DNA of 64,000 nt. Source: Lotus japonicus. Taxonomy: Eukaryota > Streptophyta > Magnoliopsida > Fabales > Fabaceae. Position 1 is the stretch's first letter. Each line of letters begins with the position of its first letter. Below the pieces are notes generated by a model. The model was not told the origin of the DNA, ran no database searches, and saw only the letters and a list, made by a program, of their open reading frames with translations. The translations under genes were made by a program, and so were the position numbers. The stretch lies in contig NC_080043.1 in the NCBI RefSeq assembly GCF_012489685.1, forward strand, positions 54,830,289-54,894,288, in the 5' to 3' direction. This document shows, piece by piece, positions 33,437-43,527 of this stretch.

Positions 33437-34785
33437 GGGTGAATAGTCACTTTCGTCCCTATTGTTTCACGCGTCGGGCATATTAGTCCTCATTCTATGG
33501 AAATGTCGTTCGTAGTCCCTGATGTTGCAAATCGTCGATCACGTTAGTCCCTGCCTCTCCTCCCGTTAGTGAACGTTAACGGGAATAATGATTTGGCACG
33601 TTAAGTGCCTTAGTGGACTTGCCACGTGGATTGGAATGTTAGGGGGAAACTTAGAAGCTTCAATTTAGTCCATGTGAGCCTTATATGAGAAGAAGAAGAA
33701 GAAGAACCCTAGAACAGACACAAAATCCCCAAATCGAAAAAACCTTCAATCCTACCTCGTTGCTTCTTCCAATCCCCAAATTAGTATTTTGTTTTCAATT
33801 TGAATGCGGAACTGGGTTGAAATTAGAATTTTGTTTTCAACTTGGGTTTCTAATTCAAGTTCTTCTTTACTGTGTTGATTTTTGTCATGCGGGTAATATG
33901 TTGCTTTCAGTTCATGCACTTTCCTCTATTTCATATTCTGCTTCCTATCGCTATGTCGGATTCATGCATTTGAAATTTGAATTACTTCACTGATTGTTTT
34001 TCTTCTTATTTTGGTAATTACGGTAGTCTGGATGCAATTCTGTTGAATTCTAGATTAGGGAAAATATTTAATTATTGGCAAATTTTCACTCTATGGGCTT
34101 CTAATTTCCACTCATGCACTAAATCATTGGGAAAAAAGATTGTTTGTTTCCCTTTGTCTCAAAGGAGTTGGAGTCTTTTTGTTTTTTGAGAACTTGGAGG
34201 TGTAGAGATTATATCCTGCAGTTTTATATATCGTCACCATGATTGCCACATAAACTATACTGCCCACTAGAAAATTGAAGATCAAGTTCTCCACCAAAAG
34301 GATAGAATTTATGTCTCCTCAGAAGGGTATGAATTTTATGAGTTTGGTTGAAGAAGATGGAAGGAGGAGGTTGAAGATGCATTAGAGGAAAGAAGATTTG
34401 GGTTGCTTTTTTAAGTGAGAAGATGAAGATTTTTGTTTAGTCTTTTAGATGGAGATGTTTATGAAATTGATTTTTTCTGGGCAAGATGATGAGGAAGAAG
34501 TTGATGACGGAGAGATTGAAGCTTTTATGATTTAGGGATTTTGGTTAGGGACTAAATTTAAGTTTTTTCAAAAAATTTCTAGATATTTAAATCCATGTGG
34601 AAAGTCCACACGGGCCCATAACGTGCCAAATCACCCTCCCCGTTAACGTTTACTAACGGGAGCCACGCCAGGGACTAACTTGCTTGACGTTTTGCAACAT
34701 CAGGGACTACGGGCAACATTTCCATAGAATAGGGACTAATATGCCCGACGCTTGTAACTTTAGGGACGAAAGTGACCCTTCACCC
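33437..34785. mobile_element. Non-autonomous MULE with long inverted repeats
   Basis: 1349 bp flanked by a perfect 10-bp duplication AGCATTCCCC (33427-33436 and 34786-34795). The terminal inverted repeats are about 200 bp, from GGGTGAATAGTCACTTTCGT at the left and GGGTGAAGGGTCACTTTCGT at the right (complement). Long repeats and a 9-10-bp duplication define Mutator-like elements. There is no MURA-type transposase. The interior (about 33660-34560) is partly purine-rich GAAGAAG and could be captured sequence, but I cannot identify a gene. Confidence 0.9.
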
Positions 34786-34795
34786 AGCATTCCCC

Positions 34796-36062
34796 TTTTC
34801 AAAACGCAGCTGTTGCATCATTTGTTTCATTTCAAGCAAAATCATATAAACAACAACAAAAGAGAAGAACTTTAGACACCCAAGTAAAAAAGGAAACCAA
34901 ATTAACCATAACCAAAAACCAGAACGGTCTAGACTACACTTCATTAAAAAAAGAGTTCCAGGACTTGAGAAAAAAATTCAATCCCAACTTACGATAAATT
35001 AAGTACAGGATAAAAATTAAGCACTGTTGGAATAAAAAGAAGAAGAATTGAATCCTAGGATAAAAAATGAAGAACACGTTTAGTTGCTCATATATTAACA
35101 GAAGTTCAGTTAGATGCCACAACCTGAATCAAATTTGTTAGACGACTTGTAAAGAGGAGTTTCAACACAATTGTAAATTCCTCTCTCTTAGAACTTGTTA
35201 TCTTCTCTGGTAACCTTCAATCTGCCAAACACAAAGAAGAAGAAATAATCCCAAATGATCCTTTGTAGAACAACAAAAAGAAAAGGTTTAAATTTATGAT
35301 TTGAAACAATATTCATGTGTTATTTATAGTTGAATCCTCATGAATCCAATCAAAAAATGAGATAGAATCTATAAAATGTAACTCAGATTTTTAAATCATG
35401 TCTAGGGAATATAGATTATGAATGTCATTGGATTGATTTTCAAGGCAATGCTTAGCACATGATTATTATATAAAATTAATCAAATTTGAAATTCTCTATT
35501 TTTTAGTGGTTAAATTGAACGACATCCATTTTTAATTTATATTCAACAATGTCAAATTAGGAGGCAGGGAGTTTGAAAGGTATAGGACGTTTAAAAAAAT
35601 GTAAACAGAAAGGAATTAAGGAGCTTTTCAAATGGAAAATAAAGATGTTTAAATCTAATTGGTTATGATTGTGGTGGTTTTAACTATAGCTAAAATCATG
35701 GTTGAAATTGTTTATTAGAACAAATTTGATTGGTCAATAAATTGGTGGTGGGACACAAATTTTAAGTAGTCATTAATATAATAAATATATCTGAATTAAA
35801 TAAATCAAAATATAAATAAAGTAGGTGGGCTATTACATGACTACCCTCAACTAAATTCCAATTTTCAAATGTGCCACTTTGAAGTTAGTGGGAGAGAGAA
35901 GAGAGATGAATGAATGAATAAAAGTGAATAAAATAATTCAAAAGGGACATGTGGCATGTTTGGTTAAAACTTAAAAGTATGAGAAATAAAATATTGGAAT
36001 TTAATCTGGAGCTAAGGTTTTAGATCATGGCATCTTGGAAAGTTACTGCTTTAATATATAGA
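34796..36062 (-). other. Helitron C 5' region
   Basis: Non-coding. The last 200 bp before the terminus match the Helitron A 5' region. No gene recognised. Confidence 0.55.
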
Positions 36063-36675
36063 TGTTAAGCCAATCAATGGAGGCTTAAGAATTTGAAATT
36101 TTTTCTGATAATAAGGAAGTATGGTTCATATATATAAACGTAAAGAAATAATGTGAGAAAGGGAATAAAAAAAAGAGAAAATGAATAAAATTAAAGTTAA
36201 ATGCACATAGAAAATAGATAGAATTAATTCCTTAATGGGGCGGGATAAATAAAAATAGGGAGTGGAGAAATCCAATCAACGGAGGCTAAATAATTAGAAA
36301 ATTTTCAAATAATAATGAAGAAGGGACTAGATACATAAACGGTTTTTCAATAATATGAGAAAAGGGAGGAAAAAGAGAGAGAAAAGGAATGGAAATTAAT
36401 GTTAATTGCACATAGAAATTTGACCACCATTAAACCCTCAGTATAATGATATGATGAGACCGATATAATGGAGGAGAGAAAATATGATGGAGATAGTGGG
36501 AGAAGAGAGAGAATGAAGGATGGAGGAATATATCTGAATATAATAATCCAAATGGGACACATGTCGAGTTGTGGTGCAAAGGGAAGGGAATAAAATATTG
36601 CAAAATATTCAGGAGCTGAGGTTTTTTATAATGGCATGCTCGGAATTTTACTGCTTTAATATATATATATATAGA
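36063..36675 (-). mobile_element. Second Helitron 5' terminus (assigned to Helitron B)
   Basis: The terminus at 36675 reads A|TCTATATATATATATATTAAAG on the minus strand, followed by the same family leader as the starts at 36062 and 11346. Two starts 613 bp apart in the same orientation fit Helitron C inserted in the 5' part of Helitron B. A tandem duplication of a Helitron end is the alternative. Confidence 0.6.
36071..36430. repeat. Tandem duplication within a Helitron 5' region, about 182-bp unit
   Basis: CCAATCAATGGAGGCT through TAATTGCACATAGAAA-like sequence occurs from 36071 and again from 36253, diverged. Confidence 0.7.
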
Positions 36676-37397
36676 TTAAGATCAATTTGCAAAAAATGTG
36701 TGAGACCCAAGTTTTTAAGCTTAGAATAAAATTCATACTCACGATTAGGTTCGATGTAACGTGAAGGAAAAACTGAACAAGTGTTCATCAAATGGAATAA
36801 ATTTATGAAGGATAAAGTTCAGGAAAAGGCTAAGGACAACATTAGAATCGATATAAATTATAGCGCAAGTAATATTCGCTTATGCTTAGGACAAGTGCAT
36901 TAGTAAAAGACTAATTTACCCTTAAGAACACTATAGAAACTAATTCTAAAAATCTTCAGAGAAATGTTAGAACTTCTCTTAATCCTTTCCATGACAAGCG
37001 TTTCGATACGAAACCCTGGAATGTACGAATGTCCGATTCCAATTCTCGAAGGTTTGCCGAAACTAAATCCCTGATAGCTCAAGAAACTTAAAATAAACTG
37101 TCGATGAAGACTTTTTCTATTCGGAGCTTCAAACAAAGATTGCACATGTACGTACCGATTTCTTTCGATGTTTCTAATCTTTCTTCAGAAAGAAGTTTTC
37201 TCATCCGACATCAACTGCAAAAAGTAGTTTTTCGGGTAAAATAGATTTACACCGGCTTTGGATCGTTTGCTTTAATTCCAAGAAACCTGTTTCGAGTTCT
37301 GGAATTCTGTCGCCAGAACCTATCTTAGAATTCACAGAGGAATGCACAGGAAAAATCGGAATCGCGAAATTTTCATTTTCCCGCGTTTTCCACTTCC

Positions 37398-37406
37398 TAT
37401 AAATAG
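37398..37406 (+). promoter_or_regulatory. TATA box of Tekay-like LTR 1
   Basis: TATAAATAG about 700 bp into the LTR. LTR 2 has TATATATATAG at the equivalent place (about 46778-46790, minus strand), upstream of the same GC-rich leader. Confidence 0.6.
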
Positions 37407-39139
37407 GTGAAGAATAAAAAATTCTTCACCATTCAAGCACCAAACCCGCGGCCAAGGAGGAGAGAAAGGGAGGAGAGCTTTTCGCTGATTCTTGCCTGAT
37501 CGTCGCTCTATTCGTTGCTACGCGTAGACCTCGAGGCACTGATGCTATTCCTTACCTCTGATCGTAAATTATGTCGCTTTTCTCTATGTCTTTCTGTGCT
37601 CAAAGTTTTGAGTTTTTTGTAAAAATGTCCAAATAACTTGATTTCTCTGTCAAAACCTATTCTCTACTAACCCAAGAGCACGATTATCCAGTTGTTATTC
37701 GCCGAATCTCGCCGAATCGTCGCAGAGCTTCAATTCTGTGAAAATACCCATTTTCTGACCAAAGCTTCGTTCTTTGGATTAAAAACTCTCGACTGAGCTT
37801 AGTGCCACTAGGATTAGTTGTCATAAATGTCGTTAGCGACAACCCCATCAAATTTGTTTTTCGAAATTCTGACTTTGAGTTTCCGAGCTAAAAATCTTGA
37901 CCAAAATACCCCTAGTGGCATTTCGAATTCTAAAATTTTTCTGAGAGTTTCCCTGGCCTAGATATCACCTAAGAATACCTAGGAATTGAATTAGATCGAA
38001 GAAAAAGTTCGGAAAACCCTATTTTGATAGTGGCCGAAACTTATTTGCTATGGTATCGTGTCCAAAAATAATTTTTGGGTCTGTATGACCTGAGTTATAG
38101 TGTAGCCCTTTCAATTGTCAAAATTTTGGCGTCGGTTTCGTGTCATTCCGAGTTCGGTAGCTCGAGTTATGTACGTTTTAGCGAATAAAGTGTTTTTGTA
38201 CAAAACTTGAATTGAGTCAAAACTCATCCATTCGGGGAAAGTCTTCCATTCGTGCCTAAATGTTGTACTCTGAAGCTTCTTGAGCTTTGTCTAAACGTTA
38301 GTTAGTATTGGTTCGATTGTACCGGCTTACTTTGATTGATTTTTGCTTTGTTTGCTCTAAAGTTCGTTTGTGGAAACCTTGGGCTTGACTGAGCAAGCTT
38401 GTGAGCGTGACTTACACCGTGATTCTGGAGGAACTAGAGGTGAGGGCAACTTACCTTGCTAGCTAATGTTTTAGGCGTCGATCAATTCGACTTAATTTAT
38501 TGTTTATGCACTTGATTGTTGATTGACTGGGAAATGTTTTCTGGAGGCTTCGGCCGAGTGAACTAATTGAGATGTGTGTCTCCATTTTCTGAGGCTTCGG
38601 CTGACATTGTCGATTGGGATTTACTTATCGTTTTGATTGTTGTTGATTGATTCACATGCTATGTGCTATATGGTTAATCATAGGATGTGTTGATATATGT
38701 GTTTATGATTTGACTGTTGTTATGTTTGAATATTGAACCGAGTTATATGCCATTATTTCTGCTGAGTTTATGATGTTTTGCATATGCTCTATTGAATTGT
38801 ACTGATTTGAGATAGTACTTGATTATATGATTTTGGAGTGTGGGGAAAACGTGATGTTATGCCCTGCTAATGACGAGGTTTGGGAAATGTTAGGCAGGCT
38901 CTGACCGGAGGTCTAAGCCATAGTCATTTTAGGATCGAGGCCTTCCCGGGGAATTACTTGGGTTTATTGGGATCTTTTTACTTACAGAGTTTTGGAACAA
39001 AAGAGAAACGAAACATGACTTCATAAATGAAATTCATAATGCATTAACCAAAGATAGAACATCTTCAAATAGTAATAACAATTTCTTGGAAAAGACTTAG
39101 GATCTGAAATAAGTTTGAAAACGGGAAGTGTCGGCGATC

Positions 39140-39420
39140 CTAGCGTTGTGACTGGGACAGTCACTGAGTGCGGATGACACTCCTGGCTCCTTGAGCATTT
39201 GGTTCAGTCTTCAAGAGGATGAGCTATTGTGACGAGAAGTCACTGAATGCGAGCAGCATTCTCTCTAATCGTTGATCAGTTGTTTGGCCATCGAGATGGT
39301 GAGCCAGGGTAACTTGAAAAGTCACTGAGTGCGAGATGCATTTTTTTGCTCGTTGAGCAGTTTGGTTGGCCATCGAGACGGTGAGCCAAAGTGACTAGGA
39401 AAGTTACCAAGTGCGACTAG
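39140..39420. repeat. Minisatellite, about 80-84-bp unit, four copies
   Basis: AGTCACTGAGTGCG-type motif recurs at about 39159, 39238, 39322 and 39402, alternating with GAGATGGTGAGCC-like motifs. Confidence 0.75.
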
Positions 39421-39587
39421 CAATTCCTTGTTTACCTTAAGGTATTGTAGAGACAATGTAGTCTAGCTAGACACGCGTACCTTGGTGAGGACGTTTCGTT
39501 GTTTGGCTAACCATATTTCATTCATGCATACATTTCTTGGAAAGTTTGCTGCTTTCCGAAGGACGATCTCAGATCGGACTTCATCGG

Positions 39588-39677
39588 AGCGAGATGCTTC
39601 ATTGAAGCGAGATGCTTCACAGGAGCGTGCTGCTTCACAGGAGCGAGATGCTTCATAAAAGCGAGATGCTTGGCTCG
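39588..39677. repeat. Minisatellite, 18-bp unit, five copies
   Basis: Units of GCGAGATGCTTCA plus five variable bases, with near-regular 18-bp spacing. Confidence 0.85.
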
Positions 39678-39863
39678 TCCCATCCATCGAGATGGTGACA
39701 TTTTATCCGGATCATCTTTTGAGCATGACATTGCATTGGCACGCCATGCACCTAACTATATTTGTTGATGCGTTGTGTAACATCCTGATCTGACGACTGG
39801 CCTCACGGTAACAACACGAGTCTTTTCAGCGCGCTTTGTCCTCACTCGCGCGCTTCCTGGGAA

Positions 39864-39928
39864 AACTTCCCAGGAGGTCACCCATCATAATATTTCTCCA
39901 AGGCTAGCACACTTAACCATGGAGTTCT
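39864..39928 (-). promoter_or_regulatory. 5S-like pol III promoter segment in the Cassandra LTR
   Basis: Minus strand carries GAACTCCATGGTTAAGTGTG, then ATGATGGGTGACCTCCTGGG, aligning with the A box to C box half of 5S rRNA. The second copy is at about 40327-40391. It is diverged in the middle and lacks the 5S 5' half, so it is not a 5S gene. Confidence 0.8.
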
Positions 39929-40223
39929 TATGAGTTGGGCTCCCGAAAAGAAGTTGCAACTTGTTGTTATGAGTAGTACCAATCAAATCTCTTATGCCCC
40001 CCTCAACTGTATAGTCCAACCTTATACAGTCTCGGAATACCTCTTGTTCGGGTGTGAGATCGGTTCATTCATGTGCCCCTCCGCCTAGAAGCCTGCCAAG
40101 AGCCGCTCCTTGTCCGTGCCTCACTGCACCGGCGATCACTCCCGCCCTCGTCGGCCCCGGGCGTCACAGGCCCACCAACTTCCGCTTGGTTCGTCTCCGA
40201 ACCACACCGTACTGGGAGAGGTC

Positions 40224-40236
40224 GGCTCTGATACTA
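40224..40236 (-). other. Cassandra primer-binding site
   Basis: TAGTATCAGAGCC on the minus strand, complementary to initiator Met tRNA except one position (usual TGGTATCAGAGC). Confidence 0.8.
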
Positions 40237-40458
40237 ATTGTAACATCCCGATCTGACGACTGGTCTCACGGTAACAACACGAGTCTTTTCAGCGCGCTTT
40301 GTCCTCACTCGCGTGCTTCCTGGGAAGTTTTCCCAGGAGGTCACCCATCATAATATTTCTCCAAGGCTAGCACACTTAACCATGGAGTTCTTATGAGTTG
40401 GGCTCCCGAAAAGAAGTTGCAACTTGTTGTTATGAGTAGTAACAATCAAATCTCTTAT

Positions 40459-41671
40459 TGAAGGTATGAAAAACGGTAGAAAGGGGGGGTTTGAATAGCG
40501 TTTTCAGAATAAAACTTCCACCTTAAGATTTTGACAAATCTTTCGAGACACAAGTAAGGTGCTTAAGATAAGAGATTAGAAAAGCACACAAGGATTTTAT
40601 CCTGGTTCACTTGATAAATCACTCAAGCTAATCCAGTCCACCCGTGAAGGTGATTTCTTCCTTCTTAGAATGAAGGCAATCCACTAATCAGAGAATTCTT
40701 ACAACTGCACTTGAAACCTACAAGTGACTAACAATACACTGACTTAGCTCACACTAAGATTCACTCTCTTAGTCTTCTCTAGGATCCGATCAGCCTTGAT
40801 CTCCTAAAGGTAAACTAAACAACTGTTTAAGAAATATTGTTTACAAAGAAATTGCTTCTTAAAAGCTTGTAGTAAACACAATGAATTCAATGAAGAAAGA
40901 ATGCTTAGAAGATTTGAATATAGCTTGCGCGTGTAAGGTTCTTCCAACCACATCTTTCAATCTCCAGCCTCTATATATACTCCAAGGATTAGGGTTTGAA
41001 GATTGCATGGGAATGCTACCGTTGGAGGGCAGAACTGAGATTTCCAGCTTCTGTTGTGGCTGAGAATGTTAGGTTAGGTCATCAAGGTAGTACATTTGCT
41101 TTTGTACTTTGGATAGTGACTTGACCTTTAACCTTGTAGACTTCTGATCAGAGGAATGCTTTGTGTTGGAACTTGTGAAGCTTGTTGATCAGAGTCAGAG
41201 GGAAGCATGGATCCTCTGACAGTTGTATCTTCTGATTCTGAACTCAGAGGAGAACTACTTGGTCTTCAGAGCCATTTTGCTTCTGGACATCAGAGTTTCC
41301 ACTTTTTCAGCTTCTGGATCTTCAGAATCTTCTACACCATCAGAACATCTGAACCTTCAGAGTGTCTGGGTTGTCAGAACGTCTGGATCTTCAGAACTTC
41401 AAGTGAGTTGAGTCCACGTCAGAGCTTGATTAACTTTAGATCTTCTGAAGCTTTTCTACTGTTCAGATTGAACATAGAGATTGCGAAAGCGTTGCTAGGG
41501 TCACTCTTTAATCAAAGTGCTTCTGATTTGTGTGAGATTGAGATAAGGTCAGAGCCTGTTAAGAGCACACTCAGAAAACACGTTAGAGTACCACAACTGT
41601 TCATACTACTTTGTTAACTTGTAATCATCAAAACATAGAATTGTACTACACGATCAAAACTTGATCTTACA
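40459..41671 (-). repeat. Sirevirus 3' LTR
   Basis: 1213 bp, plus-strand TGAAGGTA...GATCTTACA, the inverse of the solo LTR at 25283-26483. A minus-strand TATA-like TATATATAG lies at about 40974-40984. It directly abuts Cassandra. Confidence 0.9.
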
Positions 41672-42210
41672 ATCTCCCCCTTTTTGATGATGACAAAACC
41701 TAGTATTTTGATGAACAATTCTTAAACAATAAACTGAATTCACTCAGAGTTTAGAGAAATAGAATTAGACTTATCCTGATATGAATGGTTTATTCTGCTC
41801 ATTCTGAATCCAAGTCACAGCTTGATTCTGAGCTTAGCTCCCCCTGAATCTAAGACTTAATGAAAACGTTAGTAATATCTAGATTTTGAGCTAAATAATA
41901 TAAGAGTTCAGAGTGAAAACGCATGACATAGATGAATTGAAATAATCAGAGCGCATAAGTATTCAGAGTCACGAGTAGGGTATCAGAGTCAACTAAAATC
42001 ACATCAGAGGAAGTGAAATGTATTCCTTGTATTTGCCCAGTGACACATCTATGGTCATAAAGGTGGAACTCTTGAATTCTCCAAAAGAAAAAGAAATCAC
42101 ACTAACACAGCTTACACATCAAAAACTGGGTTATACTCCCCCTTTTTGTCATAAGCAAAAAGCTTGGGGTGTGAAAAACTTAGCTTGAAGTACAAGGTAC
42201 TCCCCCTTAG
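41672..42210 (-). other. Sirevirus multiple polypurine tracts
   Basis: On the minus strand the functional tract AAAAAGGGGGAGAT touches the LTR (41672 upward). Related AGGGGGAG motifs lie at about 41837-41846, 42135-42150 (GACAAAAAGGGGGAGTA) and 42199-42210. Clustered tract copies upstream of the 3' LTR are a described Sirevirus signature. Confidence 0.8.
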
Positions 42211-42404
42211 AGAAGGTCTAAGTTTCAAAAAAAATGGAGAAATTAAATGATGAATGAAAAAGAGATAAGAGAATTAAGGAAAGGAATTAATGCGAGTGTA
42301 GAACGTTTTACCACCGGCCACGGGAGTAAAGAGAAGCTTCAGTTACCAAGGACTTATCCTCGGGAAACTGCAGTAGCAATAACTTCCGGAGAGGAGATTA
42401 TGCT

Positions 42405-42413
42405 TATATAAAG
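42405..42413 (+). promoter_or_regulatory. TATA box of the Sirevirus antisense ORF
   Basis: TATATAAAG 51 bp upstream of ATG 42464, in the orientation opposite to the retrotransposon. Confidence 0.5.
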
Positions 42414-42463
42414 CGATTAGGAACTAAGGAAGCTTCACAACAAGATCAATTCCAATAAAAAAA

Positions 42464-42850
42464 ATGGCATCATACATGGTTGCATTAGAGGAGCTTAGGA
42501 AGAAGGCCTTTGAAGAAGATTTGGTCTTGAAGTTTAGGCATCCAGATGGTTCAAGAACCATACATGAGCTTACCACAACGCTACTAGAAGAGGATCTTAG
42601 TCCAAAGAAAGATCTGAAGAAGTTCCTCTGCTTTGTGGAGGAGATTCAGGAGCTGTGCCAGCTGGAGCTGAATCTGCTGGAAGAAAAAGAAGCAGTGGAG
42701 AAGAAACTGAAGACGATGGAAGAGAGTCTGGAGAAGGATGAGCTGAGCAACAGGCTCGGCAACATAGAATATACACTCGATCGTCTGGAGAGGGAAATGG
42801 TAGAGCAGCGGCAAGAAAGTAGGAGAATGAGGAAGAATCCTCCATTCTAG
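42464..42850 (+). CDS. Antisense coiled-coil ORF inside the Sirevirus 3' region
   Basis: An intact 128-codon frame antisense to the element, with ATG in a good plant context (AAAAATGGC) and a TATA box 51 bp upstream. It starts MASYMVALEELRKKAFEEDL, followed by KFRHPDGSRTIHELTTTLLE. From residue about 60 it is a strong coiled-coil candidate (EIQELCQLELNLLEEKEAVE, then RLGNIEYTLDRLEREMVEQR), and it ends with basic residues. There is no signal peptide or membrane segment. I know no function for it. It has survived without a stop, whereas the env-like ORF beside it carries several. It could be a recruited accessory gene of this Sirevirus family, or a chance frame opposite non-coding sequence. Confidence 0.5.
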   Translation: MASYMVALEELRKKAFEEDLVLKFRHPDGSRTIHELTTTLLEEDLSPKKDLKKFLCFVEEIQELCQLELNLLEEKEAVEKKLKTMEESLEKDELSNRLGNIEYTLDRLEREMVEQRQESRRMRKNPPF

Positions 42851-43067
42851 AGTTATGTAAATGTATGATGTAATATGTAATGATTATATATATATAAGAA
42901 AAAAAAATTCAAACATATGTTATGAAAGAAAATGCAAAAAGAAACATGAAATAAACAATCACTTAAGGAAATAAGTAGATATAACACATAGAAGCAAATA
43001 TCTTAAAGTTATAAAAAAAACTAAAGGTTATCAATTAAAGAAAGAAAAACGAGAGAAATCCTAAAAA

Positions 43068-43522
43068 TTAGGGCTTTTCAGAGCGACGCAGAAGTTCTTG
43101 AAGGGCTTCATTCATGTTGAACAGGAGAGTCTCATGAGTGTTGAGACGTTGTTCCAAAATATCAAGTCTAGAAGAACTTGGCTGAGTAGAAGTAGATGGA
43201 ACATCCTGAGCAGAGTGAGGAGCTGGAGTTGACTGTGACGCAGCACTTGTGAGGCACTGGTGCAAGAATTTGACCTCTGAGAGCTTCAGCTTCAGCCTGT
43301 AGCCTTTCAGCCTCTTTTAGAGCTTCTAACTTAGCATTTTCAATTTGTTCAGCTTCTAGGCGTGCAGCTTCTTCTGCTTGTTCTTTCTTCTTTCTTGCTT
43401 CCTCAATAGCTTCAAGTAACTCAACCCTTAGCTGTTGTTCATGCAGAGCCAACCTTCTGTTGAAACGCTGCCTAGCAGCTTCAATCCTCTGATCCCTTTC
43501 AGCTGTGAGATGATGCATCATG
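43068..43522 (-). pseudogene. Sirevirus env-like ORF, C-terminal part
   Basis: Continues the env-like frame after the solo LTR. It begins MMHHLTAERDQRIEAARQRF, then a long E/A/K/R-rich helical stretch (LLEAIEEARKKKEQAEEAAR, KLEALKEAERLQAEAEALRG) likely to be a coiled coil. After a frame change near 43265 a Ser/Thr/Pro-rich piece and RLDILEQRLNTHETLLFNMN follow to a stop at 43068. Coiled coils near the C-terminus are described for Sirevirus env-like proteins. The function is unproven. Broken by the frame change and the LTR insertion. Confidence 0.7.
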
Positions 43523-43527
43523 ATAGG

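Larger units (their letters stand above)
26697..36062 (-). mobile_element. Helitron C, non-autonomous, minus strand
   Basis: The 3' end at 26697-26725 has CTAG, a 10-base spacer and stem CCGTGC-GCT-GCATGG. The 5' end at 36062 reads TCTATATATTAAAGCAGTAAC preceded by A. About 9.4 kb, containing a SINE, a Tourist-type MITE, a MULE, a GH35 exon and other exon-like sequence. The base after CTAG is G rather than T, so the exact 3' border is less certain. Its 5' region and the segment near 30725-30830 match Helitron A. It interrupts Helitron B just at the helicase remnant. Confidence 0.65.
11348..36675 (-). mobile_element. Helitron B, autonomous-derived, heavily interrupted (composite)
   Basis: The minus-strand 3' end is clear: stem TCGTGC-GCT-GCACGA (11361-11375), spacer, CTAG (11351-11348), then T. 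A decayed Helitron helicase lies inside it in three pieces (11749-12179, 24755-25282, about 26489-26696). Its 5' end is best assigned to the terminus at 36675 (A|TCTATATATATATATATTAAAG), with Helitron C inserted between. Nested inside are Tat-1, an Athila element, a solo Sirevirus LTR and Helitron C. The helicase pieces and 3' end are solid. Pairing with the 36675 start is an inference, because the helicase N-terminus and Rep domain are missing. Its 3' end directly abuts the 5' end of Helitron A, as if B had inserted into A's terminal TATATA. Confidence 0.55.
36699..39775 (+). mobile_element. Tekay/Del-like LTR 1, truncated at the right
   Basis: Starts TGTGAGACCCAAGTTTTTAA and aligns for well over 1 kb with the complement of the complete LTR at 43528-47831 (TGTAAGACCCAAGTTTTTAA). 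Sense TATA box TATAAATAG at 37398-37406, then a CCGCGGCCAAGGAGGAGAG leader also present in LTR 2. The 3' end expected (…GGGGTGTTACA) is not reached, because a Cassandra element lies at 39776. Two minisatellite arrays sit near its right end. The lineage is inferred from LTR length and ends only, since no coding region is present. Confidence 0.7.
39776..40458 (-). mobile_element. Cassandra TRIM retrotransposon with 5S-rRNA-like LTRs
   Basis: Two 220-bp direct repeats (39776-39995 and 40239-40458) start TGTAACATCC on the plus strand. Next to the right copy is TAGTATCAGAGCC (40236-40224, minus strand), an initiator-Met tRNA primer site with one change. Next to the left copy is TTGAGGGGGGC, a polypurine tract on the minus strand. 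The element is therefore minus-oriented, about 680 bp and non-coding. Each LTR contains GATGGGTGACCTCCTGGGAA and GTTAAGTGTGCT, matching the internal promoter half of plant 5S rRNA. That combination is diagnostic for Cassandra TRIMs. It sits in Tekay-like LTR 1. The right end coincides with the Sirevirus LTR, so its outer border and target duplication (CGTTG at left) cannot be confirmed. Confidence 0.88.

Noticed and set aside
39864..40391. 5S rRNA gene
   Set aside because: Only the internal promoter half resembles 5S, it is repeated within two LTRs with a primer-binding site between, and the 5' half of 5S is absent. Called Cassandra instead.
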